64,000 bases of DNA from Klebsiella pneumoniae (GTDB taxonomy: Bacteria; Pseudomonadota; Gammaproteobacteria; Eutrophobiales; Eutrophobiaceae), in contig CAMDWI010000006.1 in assembly GCA_945878555.1 (NCBI GenBank), forward strand, positions 62,001 to 126,000. Direction: 5' to 3'. A model generated the notes under the pieces. That model did no database searches and was not told the origin of the DNA. It worked only from the letters and a program-made list of their open reading frames with translations. The translations under genes were made by a program, and so were the position numbers. Of this stretch, positions 9,478-16,181 are shown piece by piece (positions within the stretch are counted from its first letter, which is position 1; every line of letters begins with the position of its first letter).

Positions 9478-9947
9478 GGGCAGACAAAGTTCCTGTTGGT
9501 ATTGGGTCGACCTACCAGATTGATCGATACCTGACGACCGGTTTCATCGTCGCGGTCATCACAGACATCAAAGGTAGCTGGTGTATCTATGAATCCTGTT
9601 GATTTGTAGACGACGGCGGTATCACCGCTTTGTTCTGTTATGGTTGTTGCCGTACAGGTCAGAGTGACATCACTGAGAACGGTAGATGCCGGGTCTTCCA
9701 CAGTCCAGCCATCGCTCCAGTCACCGCCCTTGGCAATCACAGAGATATCCTGACGTCGTTTGGCCGCTTCACTGCGTGCAAGCTGCAGATTGGTGACCAG
9801 TGTATTGGTACCGGTGGTAAGACAGTTATTCTTTATGGTATTTTGAAACGATGGCAGTGCAAATGAGACGACGATGCCCAGTATGGCAACGGCGGCCATC
9901 AGCTCTATCAACGAAAAACCGGAATTTTTATAATTGTTCATGGCCAT
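9474..9947 (-). CDS. fimT: FimT/FimU-type (GspH) minor pilin
   Basis: A 157-residue prepilin with cleavage site SG/FSLIEL (Gly10/Phe11), Glu at +5, and the GspH/FimT-like segment LVTNLQLARSEAAKRRQ that follows the N-terminal helix. The C-terminus ends NRNFVCP with a Cys pairing pattern common in FimT/FimU. It is the first gene of the operon. In other bacteria FimT-type pilins can bind DNA during uptake, while FimU primes the pilus; sequence alone does not separate the two roles. An in-frame ATG two codons in (9941) is an alternative start. Confidence 0.88.
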   Translation of the reverse strand: MAMNNYKNSGFSLIELMAAVAILGIVVSFALPSFQNTIKNNCLTTGTNTLVTNLQLARSEAAKRRQDISVIAKGGDWSDGWTVEDPASTVLSDVTLTCTATTITEQSGDTAVVYKSTGFIDTPATFDVCDDRDDETGRQVSINLVGRPNTNRNFVCP

Positions 9948-10065
9948 AACTTAGGTTATATCCGCTGAGCGGTGAAGCGTTCTCAGACAAATGGTAGTAA
10001 TGAAGGGACAAACGGAATTCAAGTGACTGAATTACCTCTGGAAATGTGATTTATTCGACAATTTT

Positions 10066-10094
10066 TTGTGCCTGTCTGTCAGTTCCGGTATGAT
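10066..10094 (+). promoter_or_regulatory. sigma-70-type promoter before tRNA-Thr
   Basis: TTGTGC and TATGAT separated by exactly 17 bases, on the plus strand. The expected start near 10101 gives a leader of about 95 bases before the tRNA. It lies in the otherwise empty 248-base stretch between the divergent fimT and tRNA-Thr. Confidence 0.45.
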
Positions 10095-10195
10095 GCGCTC
10101 TTTTTTCGGCCCTTGCCGTTAAACAGATACTACAGGCTGGCATACCAAACGCCGGGGTATCTTCAAGGTAAATCGCAGTCGGGTTGTCTTCTAAC

Positions 10196-10271
10196 GCCGG
10201 AATAGCTCAGTCGGTAGAGCGGCGCATTCGTAATGCGTAGGTCGGAGGTTCGATTCCTCTTTCCGGCACCA
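10196..10271 (+). tRNA. tRNA-Thr (CGT)
   Basis: A 76-base cloverleaf with encoded CCA. The acceptor GCCGGAA pairs with TTCCGGC. The D arm is GCTC/GAGC, the anticodon loop TTCGTAA (anticodon CGT, reading ACG), and the T loop TTCGATT. Its 3' end is the integration site of the adjacent element; a near-copy lies at 14937-14958. Confidence 0.97.
10249..10271 (+). other. attL: left attachment site in tRNA-Thr 3' end
   Basis: The T-arm and acceptor end of tRNA-Thr, beginning TTCGATTCCTCTTTCCG. It recurs at 14937-14958 with a single missing G. The integrase lies 148 bases downstream in the usual orientation for tRNA-targeting tyrosine recombinases. Confidence 0.85.
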
Positions 10272-10285
10272 TTCGACTTCCCAGA

Positions 10286-10368
10286 ACATCCCGCGACATC
10301 CCCAAAACCCCTGAATATCACCGAATAAACGGCCTGTATTAACCTGTAGTGTCCTGTAGCATCCTGAA
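10286..10368. repeat. 10-bp-phased direct repeats between attL and integrase
   Basis: Two copies of ACATCCC start at 10286 and 10296. Then CCTGTA starts at 10333, 10343 and 10353, with CCTGAA at 10363 (another CCTGAA at 10310). The spacing is exactly 10 bases, one helical turn, as expected for binding sites of an integrase arm domain or an excisionase. The assignment to a protein is inference. Confidence 0.6.
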
Positions 10369-10379
10369 TTAGCTGGGGG

Positions 10380-10385
10380 TATAAT
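10380..10385 (+). promoter_or_regulatory. -10 element of the integrase promoter
   Basis: A perfect TATAAT lies 34 bases upstream of the integrase ATG. No good -35 is found 16-18 bases upstream. The phased CCTGTA repeats occupy that place, so a bound protein may control this promoter. Confidence 0.45.
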
Positions 10386-10418
10386 TGGGGCACATTTCCG
10401 ATTCAGTGGGGGTACAAG

Positions 10419-11630
10419 ATGCCACTTACCAATATCAGGATTACCACAGCAAAGCCCGATAAACGACCTTACAAAGTCTCCGATTCAGGCGGGTTGTTCC
10501 TGCTTGTACACCCGAATGGATCAAAATATTGGCGGCTGAAATACCGTCTGCATGGCAAGGAAAAAAATCTTGCCCTTGGTGTTTATCCTGTTGTCACGCT
10601 AAAGGAAGCGAGGGAAGCGAGAGACGCCGCTAAGAAACTGATTTGTGCCGGACGCGATCCCGTGACAGAAAGGAGGGCGGGAAAGGTTGCCGATATGCAC
10701 AAGGCGGCTAATACCTTTGAAGCCGTAGCTGAGCGCTGGGTAACTGCACGGAATTGGGCACCATCCTACCGTGAAAGTATTGAAGCGACCTTCAGCCGTA
10801 ACATATTTCCCCGTATCGGTCGGGTACCCGTGGCAGATATTACCCCCAGCCTCTTGTTATCTGCCCTACGCCCGATGGAAAGCCGGGGAGCACTGGAATT
10901 ACTGTCCCGCACGCGCCGCTGGTGCAGCGAGGTTTTACGCTATGCAATCGGGGAAGGTTTGCGGGAGGATGACCCGGCCACCTATATTCGCAATGTCCTA
11001 AAGAAAAACGAGGGTAAACATTACCCGCATATAGACCAGAAAGAACTAGGCGAATTTTTACGCAAGCTGTATGACTACACCGGTCGACCTGAATCGCGTA
11101 TCGCTGTAACCATGTTAATGCATACGGCAGTACGCACAGGCGAATTACGCGGGGCAAAATGGGCAGAATTTAATCTGGAAGCAAAGCAATGGACGATCCC
11201 GGCGGAACGCATGAAATCGAGACGCAAGAATCCGAATGCACATATTGTCCCACTGTCCCGGCAGGTAGTCGCATTGCTGGGAGAACTGAAACAATACACC
11301 GGATATTCAGAATATCTGTACCCGAATCATGGTAAATACCCCTTTGCTAGCGAAAATATGATTAACGTGGTTATTCACAGGCTAGGCTATAAGGGCAAGC
11401 TGGTGGGGCACGGTTTTCGCGCCACATTCAGCACGATTGCAAACGAATCAGGCAAGTGGAACGCGGATGTAATCGAGGCAGCTTTGGCACATAAAGACAC
11501 TAATGCAATCCGCGCCATTTATAACCGTGCTACGCATTTGCCCGAACGTACCAAGCTGATGCAATGGTGGAGCGATACCCTGGACGCGGCGCAAAAAGGC
11601 GGGGAAGTAATCAAGATAAAACGCGCATAA
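10419..11630 (+). CDS. int: tyrosine recombinase/integrase (P4 type, DUF4102)
   Basis: A 403-residue integrase. Residues 1-85 form the DUF4102 arm-binding domain (SDSGGLFLLVHPNGSKYWRLKY and the LALGVYPVVTLKEAR segment). Residues about 97-185 form the core-binding domain, and the rest is the catalytic domain with Arg239 (HTAVRTGEL), His331-Gly-Phe-Arg334, His358 and nucleophile Tyr368. It is full length for the family and has a GGGGG ribosome site. It should catalyse site-specific integration and excision at the tRNA-Thr 3' end. No separate recognised xis gene is present; AlpA downstream may serve. Confidence 0.95.
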   Translation: MPLTNIRITTAKPDKRPYKVSDSGGLFLLVHPNGSKYWRLKYRLHGKEKNLALGVYPVVTLKEAREARDAAKKLICAGRDPVTERRAGKVADMHKAANTFEAVAERWVTARNWAPSYRESIEATFSRNIFPRIGRVPVADITPSLLLSALRPMESRGALELLSRTRRWCSEVLRYAIGEGLREDDPATYIRNVLKKNEGKHYPHIDQKELGEFLRKLYDYTGRPESRIAVTMLMHTAVRTGELRGAKWAEFNLEAKQWTIPAERMKSRRKNPNAHIVPLSRQVVALLGELKQYTGYSEYLYPNHGKYPFASENMINVVIHRLGYKGKLVGHGFRATFSTIANESGKWNADVIEAALAHKDTNAIRAIYNRATHLPERTKLMQWWSDTLDAAQKGGEVIKIKRA

Positions 11631-11730
11631 TTACAATACGCCAAGCCTAGCCCGACGGGGCAAAAACTGGAACCCTTGTCCAGCTGGCTTGGTGCCCTAT
11701 CACAAGGGATACGAGCAAGGGCGTATAAAA

Positions 11731-12279
11731 ATGACGAAAGCAAAAAAAGCTGTTAAAGACAAATATATCCCACTGTTAGACCCTGAATATTTGGATACGG
11801 ATATCTTAAAACTAGCGTGCGTACTCGGTGGGAAGGAACAAATAACAACAGAGAATGTGCTGAAAATACTTAAAAAATACATTTTTTATTATTTGAAAAT
11901 TACTAAAGCACCAAGAGCTAGAATATCAACAATATTTGATCTGTTGATTGACGCTGAGGAATTTGCAAAAAATAACCAGATTCAGCTGCTGCTGGCATCC
12001 ATTTCATTAATATTTTTTGAAGTCAGTTTTGACAGCCTAAAACTTGAAGAAATTAGAGCTAGCCATAAAAAAGGCGGAATGCATTCCCCTTGGGTTAGGC
12101 ACCATGATGTTATCTGTCTGCATTTAAAGAAATATCATTCAAGAAAATATAAAAATAAAAAAGAAGCTATGTCTAATATTGAAATGCAAACTGGACTAAC
12201 TTTAAATCCGGACACATTCGATTCTTGGTGGAAAAAATACAAAAATAATATACCGCTGTTTCAACTGACCAATAAATAA
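11731..12279 (+). CDS. AT-rich island protein of unknown function
   Basis: A 182-residue basic protein if started at 11731, which has an AAGGG sequence upstream; the frame is open from 11689. Codon use is strikingly AT-rich (many AAA, AAT, ATA, TTA) compared with the flanking chromosome, a sign of transfer. The sequence looks mostly helical, with a central hydrophobic stretch (LLLASISLIFFEVSF). A C-terminal half with Lys/His-rich helices and WW near residue 167 could be a DNA-binding fold. I do not recognise the family. It is the first cargo gene after int and the most likely to carry a host-interaction trait; that is inference. Confidence 0.65.
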   Translation: MTKAKKAVKDKYIPLLDPEYLDTDILKLACVLGGKEQITTENVLKILKKYIFYYLKITKAPRARISTIFDLLIDAEEFAKNNQIQLLLASISLIFFEVSFDSLKLEEIRASHKKGGMHSPWVRHHDVICLHLKKYHSRKYKNKKEAMSNIEMQTGLTLNPDTFDSWWKKYKNNIPLFQLTNK

Positions 12280-12284
12280 ATTCT

Positions 12285-12323
12285 AGTAGTTACTACTTGA
12301 TACCAGTTTCAGTAGTAACTACT
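12285..12323. promoter_or_regulatory. twin palindromic operator-like sites upstream of alpA
   Basis: AGTAGTTACTACT (12285-12297) and AGTAGTAACTACT (12311-12323) are each a six-base inverted repeat around one central base. They are also exact reverse complements of each other, with centres 26 bases apart. They sit about 85 bases before alpA and directly after the previous gene. The layout fits a dimeric repressor operator or a hairpin; there is no T tract, so a simple terminator is less likely. Confidence 0.6.
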
Positions 12324-12407
12324 GGATGCTTTCTAGTACCAGTCCCACCTGATATACATTAGCTGTCACGTTAAACCATCAATGGCCTGAGACGGCTTGG
12401 AGGCAAC

Positions 12408-12635
12408 ATGACAGAATCAATTATCCGTTTATCTGGGGTGCAAGAGCGGACGGGATTATCCCGTTCAGAAATTTATCGCCTTGAGGGGATAGGAGGATTC
12501 CCCAAGCGGGTTGTTTTGGGTGCCCGTTCAGTTGGTTGGGTTGAAAGCGAGTTACAGGCGTGGATAACCGAACGCATCAAGCATCGCAAGCCCAGTGGGA
12601 AACCTGTCTGCAAACCCCAAAAGGTAGCTGCATGA
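12408..12635 (+). CDS. alpA: AlpA-family DNA-binding regulator
   Basis: A 75-residue winged helix-turn-helix protein of the MerR/excisionase superfamily. IRLSGVQERTGLSRSEIYRL is the recognition helix-turn-helix, and FPKRVVLGARSVGWVESELQAWI is the usual AlpA second half. The start has a GGAGG ribosome site. AlpA proteins act as activators of int or as excisionase-like directionality factors of P4-type and satellite elements. Its TGA overlaps the next ATG (ATGA), so the two are translationally coupled. Confidence 0.93.
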   Translation: MTESIIRLSGVQERTGLSRSEIYRLEGIGGFPKRVVLGARSVGWVESELQAWITERIKHRKPSGKPVCKPQKVAA

Positions 12636-12931
12636 AAATGCAGAACTGCCCAAAGTTTGAAAGATGCAGCGCACCGATCTGTCCGCTAAATGAACAACCA
12701 TCCGCGCACCTGAAAGGTGAGCCGGTCTGTTATTACCTGCGGGAGCTGGTTAAACAGGGCGGTAAGGCCAAAATATCAGGGTGTCTACCTGAAGAAATAG
12801 TAGAAGCCCTAGAGAACGGCCTTCCAGTAATATTATCTAGGTGGTCTGATATTAAATTTCAGCTAGGCCGTTCCGCACAAACAGGATCACGGATAGATGC
12901 ACTTGCCAGAATAAGTAGTGCAGCGACATAA
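12632..12931 (+). CDS. small Cys-rich protein coupled to AlpA
   Basis: A 99-residue protein with an N-terminal cluster CPKFERCSAPICPL, plus CYYL and GCLPEE. The arrangement suggests a small metal-binding fold. It starts with ATGA overlap at the alpA stop, so it is co-translated. From family knowledge, proteins with this NCPxFxxCSAPICPL start recur next to AlpA in proteobacterial integrative elements, but no function has been assigned that I can state. Confidence 0.75.
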   Translation: MKMQNCPKFERCSAPICPLNEQPSAHLKGEPVCYYLRELVKQGGKAKISGCLPEEIVEALENGLPVILSRWSDIKFQLGRSAQTGSRIDALARISSAAT

Positions 12932-12959
12932 GCGAAGATTGATAGTGAATATTGCATAC

Positions 12960-13616
12960 ATGGCAAACATCATGCTGCTGGAATATGTGGGATATTCTAC
13001 GGGTAACTATATCGTGGACACTAGAAACCAGCGCCGTGCCGATGGTATCACGCTGCAATTTCGTTGCGTGTTGAGCGGGAACAAATACTATGCGATTTTC
13101 AACGCCAGCATACACCGTACTCGCACCAGCGTACATGGTAAAGCTGGCGATCCCCTGCCTGTAGGGCATTTCAGTATAGGCGAGCAAAGCGCCTTTATGA
13201 AGTTCTGGAAATCTACCGGCCTGCCATACCAGCGTCGTTCCAATTTACACCAGCGCATGGGGAACCTTGCCGGGTTGAGATACACCGCTACAGTGACCGA
13301 CGGCGAACGCCTAGTCGCTTCGACATTGCGCCCGATTGATCTATCGACAGAACAACTGCCCGAACTGACAAACAAGCCGCAAACAACTCACAATCAAGTT
13401 GCAATCAAGACGCAAACAATCATTGCAAACAAGGAAATGGCGCAACCCCAAGAAATACATGCCTTTCAGTCAAAACTAACTGCGGGGAAGGAAGCCCACG
13501 GTACTACGGTAACAAGGGAACGCGGATATACAGATAGTAGTATTACTCCTAGACTACAAGCTTTAGGGGATTGGTTGTCTGATTACGATTCAGCTTCCCC
13601 CGTGTCGAGAAACTGA
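12960..13616 (+). CDS. island protein of unknown function
   Basis: About 218 residues from the only ATG. GTG codons at 12918 and 12945 in the same frame are alternatives, the former overlapping the previous gene by 14 bases; none has a clear ribosome site. The N-terminal 120 residues (around ADGITLQFRCVLSGNKYYAIFNASIHRTR and GEQSAFMKFWKSTGLPY) look like a compact globular domain. The rest is a polar, Gln/Thr-rich tail with low complexity. I do not recognise the family. It belongs to the alpA transcription unit by position and may serve replication or control of the element; this is inference. Confidence 0.65.
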   Translation: MANIMLLEYVGYSTGNYIVDTRNQRRADGITLQFRCVLSGNKYYAIFNASIHRTRTSVHGKAGDPLPVGHFSIGEQSAFMKFWKSTGLPYQRRSNLHQRMGNLAGLRYTATVTDGERLVASTLRPIDLSTEQLPELTNKPQTTHNQVAIKTQTIIANKEMAQPQEIHAFQSKLTAGKEAHGTTVTRERGYTDSSITPRLQALGDWLSDYDSASPVSRN

Positions 13617-13743
13617 AGAAGTTACACGCTGATATACACGAATGATTGCAAAAGGTTGAAAAGGCGGATACTGCACGCGAGCGGCAAGATGCAAGCGAAT
13701 TGCAAAATTTATATTGTGTGCATGTCGCCGGAGGAAAACAGAA

Positions 13744-14019
13744 ATGGCAGCTAGGTTAAAACGTATAGTGCATGACGATAACACGCGGGCAAAAATCAAA
13801 TCCAGTCAGATTATTAATCGACTGCAAAATCATATATTTGGGAATTTAAAAAACCCGTTGCAGCCCTCACAAGTAACGGCAGCGCTAGGGTTATTGAAGA
13901 AAACACTGCCAGATTTACAGAAACAGGATATGGAGCATTCCGGCAAAATGTCGTTCAGCAACTTAACGGACGAACAGTTGCAGGCGGAATTAGCGACTTA
14001 TCTAAGGAAGCTAGGGTAA
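13744..14019 (+). CDS. phage terminase-small-subunit-like protein
   Basis: A 91-residue protein, start chosen at the ATG with a GGAGG site ten bases upstream. The pattern TRAKIKSSQIINRLQNHIFG, then QPSQVTAALGLLKKTLPDL, then a short acidic C-terminus is familiar from small phage proteins often annotated as terminase small subunits or neighbours of the terminase. No large subunit or other packaging gene is in the element. If the family call is right, the element may redirect packaging of a helper phage, as satellites do. That functional reading is inference. Confidence 0.55.
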   Translation: MAARLKRIVHDDNTRAKIKSSQIINRLQNHIFGNLKNPLQPSQVTAALGLLKKTLPDLQKQDMEHSGKMSFSNLTDEQLQAELATYLRKLG

Positions 14020-14093
14020 CCAGACAGGGGTATTTAGCTAAACTAATGAATTTTGGATTAGGTCGACTCTAGCCCGTATTGTATATTAAATAC

Positions 14094-14327
14094 ATGGAAC
14101 CATTAATTAGATTAATAGTTGGCGGTATTTCCGTCGTTGTAGCGTCCCTTGCAGGTATTGTAGTTGGTGCAGTCGTCGGAAATGGTATTGACTTAATATT
14201 GAATCAGGGAATTAAACTCACGAATCATGTTGAAGATATAAGATGGATGATTGGTGTTCCAATTGGATTATATACAGCAATTAAACTAACACGAATTATT
14301 TTTGCTTGGGCATATAAACAAACTTAG
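14094..14327 (+). CDS. small membrane protein of the island
   Basis: About 77 residues with two predicted membrane helices: residues about 4-30 (Gly/Val/Ala-rich, GGISVVVASLAGIVVGAVVG) and about 53-72. No ribosome site is obvious, and the frame is open from 14079. No family is recognised. It is followed 33 bases later by another membrane-anchored unknown protein on the same strand, so the two may form a unit. Confidence 0.55.
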   Translation: MEPLIRLIVGGISVVVASLAGIVVGAVVGNGIDLILNQGIKLTNHVEDIRWMIGVPIGLYTAIKLTRIIFAWAYKQT

Positions 14328-14360
14328 TTATTTTTATTGCTGTCAGACTAGGGAGGGGCA

Positions 14361-14858
14361 ATGGACGAATTTGATGCGGTCAGTTGGGTAGTTATTATCG
14401 CCTTTTTTTCGTTTATTGTTTGGGAAAATGATGGTGGTATCTTCTCGAAAGAGATGACGATCCACTACATTTCTGAACAATGTTCAACTAATTCGAAAAA
14501 CTGTAGTCCAAAAGAATTTTTGAGGACAACTTTTAGAATTTCCGAGGAAAGTCAACAAGTAATTGGTATACATCACAACCTTGAAAACACTGAATTGCAG
14601 AAAACGTGCAAGGAAGGGCTATTTACAAGTAGCCATTGTTCTAGTGATAAATTATTTATACTTACTGACTGTATAGTTATGAATAAAGATAATTGGAGTT
14701 GCGATTATTATTTGCCCGGATTCAGACTTATCGGACGTGTAAATGGAGATTGGATTACCACGGATGATAGAGAATGGACATCTACATCAAGCAGAATTAA
14801 TATTGAAGTTACTAACTGGAAAATATTCTGGTGGCTAAGAAGAACACTTGGTCTCTAG
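14361..14858 (+). CDS. membrane-anchored Cys-rich island protein
   Basis: A 165-residue protein with a strong GGGAGGGG ribosome site. A single hydrophobic helix at residues 8-21 (WVVIIAFFSFIVW) follows a short acidic N-terminus. The remaining part contains at least six Cys (EQCSTNSKNC, KTCKEG, SSHCSS, TDCIV, WSCDYY), which suggests a disulfide-bonded exported domain. AT-rich codon use differs from the chromosome. No family is recognised. A surface or exclusion role is conceivable but not shown by the sequence. Confidence 0.65.
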   Translation: MDEFDAVSWVVIIAFFSFIVWENDGGIFSKEMTIHYISEQCSTNSKNCSPKEFLRTTFRISEESQQVIGIHHNLENTELQKTCKEGLFTSSHCSSDKLFILTDCIVMNKDNWSCDYYLPGFRLIGRVNGDWITTDDREWTSTSSRINIEVTNWKIFWWLRRTLGL

Positions 14859-14936
14859 TGAATTGGGGTATATTATGGGGTATATTTCATGCGGCACTGA
14901 AATAATTTCATATGAAACAATAGCATAAATACAGAA

Positions 14937-14958
14937 TTCGATTCCTCTTTCCGCACCA
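14937..14958 (+). other. attR: right attachment site, tRNA-Thr 3' end copy
   Basis: TTCGATTCCTCTTTCCG followed by CACCA repeats the last 23 bases of tRNA-Thr with one G missing in the acceptor run. It marks the right end of the element (about 4.7 kb from attL). No tRNA 5' part is present here, so this is an integration scar and not a tRNA gene. Confidence 0.85.
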
Positions 14959-14995
14959 CAGATTCAGTAAATTACGAAATATATACGTATATGTG

Positions 14996-15280
14996 TTATT
15001 CAGTATCCGGGTAACGCACCTTTTTGAGTGATTGCATCTCACCATGGTTTTGCAACAGGGACCTGCGTGGTCGTGCATGCTGTCCCAGGTATTCATCAAG
15101 CCATTTTTCGAGGTGTCTTCTAGTCTGGAAGGGGCCGAGAATAAGACCAAATTCGTTGATCTTTACATCCAGTGGGCGTAAGCCGATACGAAATGTATTT
15201 TTCTCATCATCCTGCCGAAGACACACAAACCAGCCAGTGATATTCCAGAAGATCCTGTCTTGTAACTTGTCATAACCCAT
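14996..15280 (-). CDS. small protein of unknown function
   Basis: A 94-residue protein from an ATG preceded by a GGAA ribosome site; the longer frame to 15346 is less likely. The N-terminal part (DRIFWNITGWFVCLRQDD) and the central segment NEFGLILGPFQTRRHLEKWLDEYL look like a small alpha/beta fold. The latter resembles the end of short PAS-like or DUF6316-like domains, but I cannot assign a family. It is the first chromosomal gene after the island and is followed on the same strand by two paralogous unknown genes. Confidence 0.6.
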   Translation of the reverse strand: MGYDKLQDRIFWNITGWFVCLRQDDEKNTFRIGLRPLDVKINEFGLILGPFQTRRHLEKWLDEYLGQHARPRRSLLQNHGEMQSLKKVRYPDTE

Positions 15281-15449
15281 AACATTTCCTTGATTATCGA
15301 TGCATAAGGAAATAATAAACGTGAGGTTGAAAGCGTTCAGTTGCAATTGTGTAGCGGAATGTAACGAAGGGTAACTGTTATTTTGCTCACGCTGTGGACT
15401 GGAGGCTGGTGTGCCTGCCGGAATTACAGATCAAGACTGGATGGGCTGC

Positions 15450-16163
15450 CTACAAATGAGCCTCAAGCATATCGCGCTCGTCCTGTGTAATATTCGTGTT
15501 TTGCAAACGGTTCTTGATCATGTCGTGACTGATATGCCCATTTTCAATCAGCAGTTTCTTCTCGTCTGGCGCGAGGCTGTCCAGGAAAAACAGGTTGCTC
15601 GGCGGGAAGAATCCGGCCTGGACGATGGCGTTTACCTCGTCTGAAATGGTCCTGAATTTGCCATTGTTCAGTTGCATGCGTTGACCGGCGAACTCCTTGT
15701 CCACGATGCCGGCCGAGTAGATCGAGTGTATCTCCATGCGGTAACTGAAAAGGTGACTCGGGTCGTCATTCTTGTTAATACTGGCCTCGATATTACCGAG
15801 TCGGGTATTAATCAGTTGTTTGATGGTATCGAGAATTAGCTGGTCCTCAAGACGTTCCGAGTAGATATCCAGAATGTTGTCAATTGCGAGCTGGTTATAG
15901 GTATCGGTGCTGAACAGTTCATTGCAGCGGTAGGACAACAGCTTGTAGGAACGAAACCCGAGTGTTGAATAAATATCAGACAGCTCACGAATGTGTCTGT
16001 TAAAACCGAGCGCACAGACCAGTTGTGAATGGTTCAGTCCGAGTTGCGCTGCCGCCTTGTTTATCTTGATGATAAAGTCATCATTTTCATTGATAGTAAT
16101 CTTGTAGAAGATCTTTACAAGGTCAGCATCCGAGGCGGTCAATAATTCTGTAAAGCTGGACAT
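15450..16163 (-). CDS. unknown protein, tandem paralogue (copy 2)
   Basis: A 237-residue, soluble, mostly helical protein, Asp/Asn/Ile-rich. It is clearly homologous to the upstream gene at 16182-16904. Shared motifs are LVCAxGFN (about residue 48), LGF, an FTTD/FSTDxYxxLA block, YxxExxxIYxxGI and FFxDSxxPxEKxxL, with a final DERxxL. No signal peptide, membrane helix or catalytic motif is seen. It lies 18 bases downstream of its paralogue, so the two form an operon after a Sel1/SPOR gene. Function unknown. Confidence 0.75.
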   Translation of the reverse strand: MSSFTELLTASDADLVKIFYKITINENDDFIIKINKAAAQLGLNHSQLVCALGFNRHIRELSDIYSTLGFRSYKLLSYRCNELFSTDTYNQLAIDNILDIYSERLEDQLILDTIKQLINTRLGNIEASINKNDDPSHLFSYRMEIHSIYSAGIVDKEFAGQRMQLNNGKFRTISDEVNAIVQAGFFPPSNLFFLDSLAPDEKKLLIENGHISHDMIKNRLQNTNITQDERDMLEAHL

Positions 16164-16181
16164 GGGTTCCGTTGTGCTGGC

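Larger units (their letters stand above)
10249..14958. mobile_element. tRNA-Thr-integrated genomic island, about 4.7 kb
   Basis: The element is bounded by the duplicated tRNA-Thr end. It contains an integrase, an AT-rich unknown gene, AlpA, a Cys-rich small protein, an unknown protein, a terminase-small-like protein and two membrane proteins, all on the plus strand. No transposase, replication initiator or conjugation gene is recognised. Gene content (int, alpA, small phage protein) resembles a minimal phage satellite or a P4-type cryptic island. It looks intact: both att copies and a full-length integrase are present. Confidence 0.85.

Noticed and set aside
10163-10393. Minus-strand 76-residue frame across tRNA-Thr
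   Set aside because: It is antisense to the tRNA and att region; tRNAs commonly leave such frames.
14937-14958. A second tRNA gene at the right end of the island
   Set aside because: Only the 3' third of tRNA-Thr is present; there is no anticodon or D arm.
10249-14958. A toxin-antitoxin or restriction system in the island
   Set aside because: No gene matches a known toxin, methylase or nuclease by visible motifs; I keep the cargo as unknown.
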